Of a stretch of 6,700 bases of DNA, positions 6,183 to 6,700 are shown piece after piece (position 1 is the stretch's first letter; the number at the start of each line of letters is the position of its first letter). A program made the position numbers and the translations under genes. A model generated the notes under the pieces. That model did not search any database. It saw only the letters and a list, made by a program, of their open reading frames with translations, and was not told the DNA's origin. Source of the stretch: Halanaerobiales bacterium (GTDB lineage Bacteria; Bacillota; Halanaerobiia; Halanaerobiales; JADQBU01); assembly GCA_016278435.1 (NCBI GenBank), contig JADQBU010000081.1:1-6700 (forward strand). The letters are read 5' to 3'.

Positions 6183-6700
6183 CTACTTATATACAATGCT
6201 ACAGGAATCGAAATGAGAAATTAATCCTTCTCCAACAAATGTCTTATGATAACTACCTTCCTTTTCACCTGATAATATTGCCTCAACACCTGCAATTAAC
6301 TCATTCTGGATTTCAGCATCTACAGGTGTTTTCACATGTCCGGGTAATATTTGATCAAATTTATGTTGGTTTGCTTTTACAGTTTTTAGACTATCCAGAA
6401 ATGTGCTTAATTTAGTTGAATCTTCTAAATGCATCCAGATATGTCCCGCTACAATAGAATCCCCGGAAAAGAGCATTCTCTCATTTTCATCTATCAGTCC
6501 GATACTACCCGGTGAATGCCCGGGAATGGCAACTACTTCTATCTTTCTATCACCAAGATCAAAAGTGTGACCATTCTCAATCGGGATTATATTATTATAT
6601 GATTCATTAATCCATTTTTCTGGATCAAAACCATCTGGTAAGACACCTCTGAACCTTTTAAGGGCCCACCTTCTTTTTTCCTCATTAAAACTTTTCTTGA
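6183..6700 (-). CDS. Metallo-beta-lactamase-fold hydrolase, N-terminus beyond window
   Basis: The minus-strand frame is open to the right edge and ends at TAG (6183-6185), giving the C-terminal 172 residues. Reading shows the later metal-binding landmarks of the MBL superfamily: PGHSPGSIGLIDE (third histidine), then LFSGDSI (bridging aspartate), and near the end ILPGHVKTP (last histidine). The HxHxDH motif and the start lie beyond the window. The fold covers thioesterase, lactonase and glyoxalase II-like enzymes. The pattern here fits the broad group that includes glyoxalase II and related esterases, but the substrate cannot be given. An internal ATG at 6476 gives a shorter 97-codon frame, but the coding signal and fold clearly begin upstream. 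It is the first visible gene of the run with DUF3784 and the acetyltransferase. Confidence 0.9.
   Translation of the reverse strand, partial: KKSFNEEKRRWALKRFRGVLPDGFDPEKWINESYNNIIPIENGHTFDLGDRKIEVVAIPGHSPGSIGLIDENERMLFSGDSIVAGHIWMHLEDSTKLSTFLDSLKTVKANQHKFDQILPGHVKTPVDAEIQNELIAGVEAILSGEKEGSYHKTFVGEGLISHFDSCSIVYK

Noticed and set aside
6183..6476. Separate 97-codon gene starting at the ATG at 6476
   Set aside because: The same frame stays open to the right edge and encodes further MBL-fold sequence (including the PGHSPGS motif) upstream, so this ATG is internal.
1..6700. A defence system, biosynthetic cluster or other new multi-gene system
   Set aside because: Neighbouring genes are a repair glycosylase, a glycosidase, a protease-like protein, acetyltransferases and hydrolases with no shared substrate logic, and no repeats, mobile-element genes or inverted ends were seen.

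Overview
The window comes from a low-GC Gram-positive-type bacterium. The DNA is strongly AT-rich, genes sit behind strong GGAGG/GAGGTGAT ribosome binding sites, GTG and TTG starts occur, and families common in Bacillota are present (a YmaF-type protein, a YdaF-like acetyltransferase, a DUF3784 protein, a DUF4932 protein). An anaerobic Clostridia/Halanaerobiales-like host is my best guess, but it rests on general impression only. No mobile element, CRISPR array, rRNA or tRNA was seen.

Layout from right to left on the minus strand. (1) 6700-5181: a metallo-beta-lactamase-fold hydrolase cut by the window edge, a DUF3784 three-helix membrane protein, and a YdaF/RimL-type N-acetyltransferase, co-oriented and probably co-transcribed. 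A short ORF resembling the first residues of another RimJ/RimL acetyltransferase overlaps the end of the last gene. A hairpin with T-rich tracts on both flanks follows at 5103-5142. (2) 4746-5072, plus strand: a single small histidine-rich YmaF-family gene that converges on that hairpin. (3) 4677-1716, minus strand: an AlkD-like DNA alkylation repair protein (TTG start), a membrane-anchored GH5 glycoside hydrolase, and a DUF4932 HExxH metalloprotease-like protein. The last two overlap by 8 bases. (4) 1728-846: acetyltransferase debris, namely a C-terminal piece of one GNAT overlapping the end of the DUF4932 gene, and a second two-domain GNAT that lacks its N-terminal region. (5) 788-1: a possible 23-residue membrane peptide whose end overlaps the GTG start of a membrane-anchored class C beta-lactamase-like serine hydrolase, which runs off the left edge.

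The genes do not form a recognisable pathway. The clearest working unit is the overlapping GH5/DUF4932 pair, both predicted to act at the outer face of the membrane while tethered to it. The most striking single gene is the YmaF protein, with three tandem repeats each carrying two HxH motifs. The recurring theme is acetyltransferase genes in several states of decay: one intact, one N-truncated, one C-terminal scrap and one N-terminal scrap. No convincing new multi-gene system is present.
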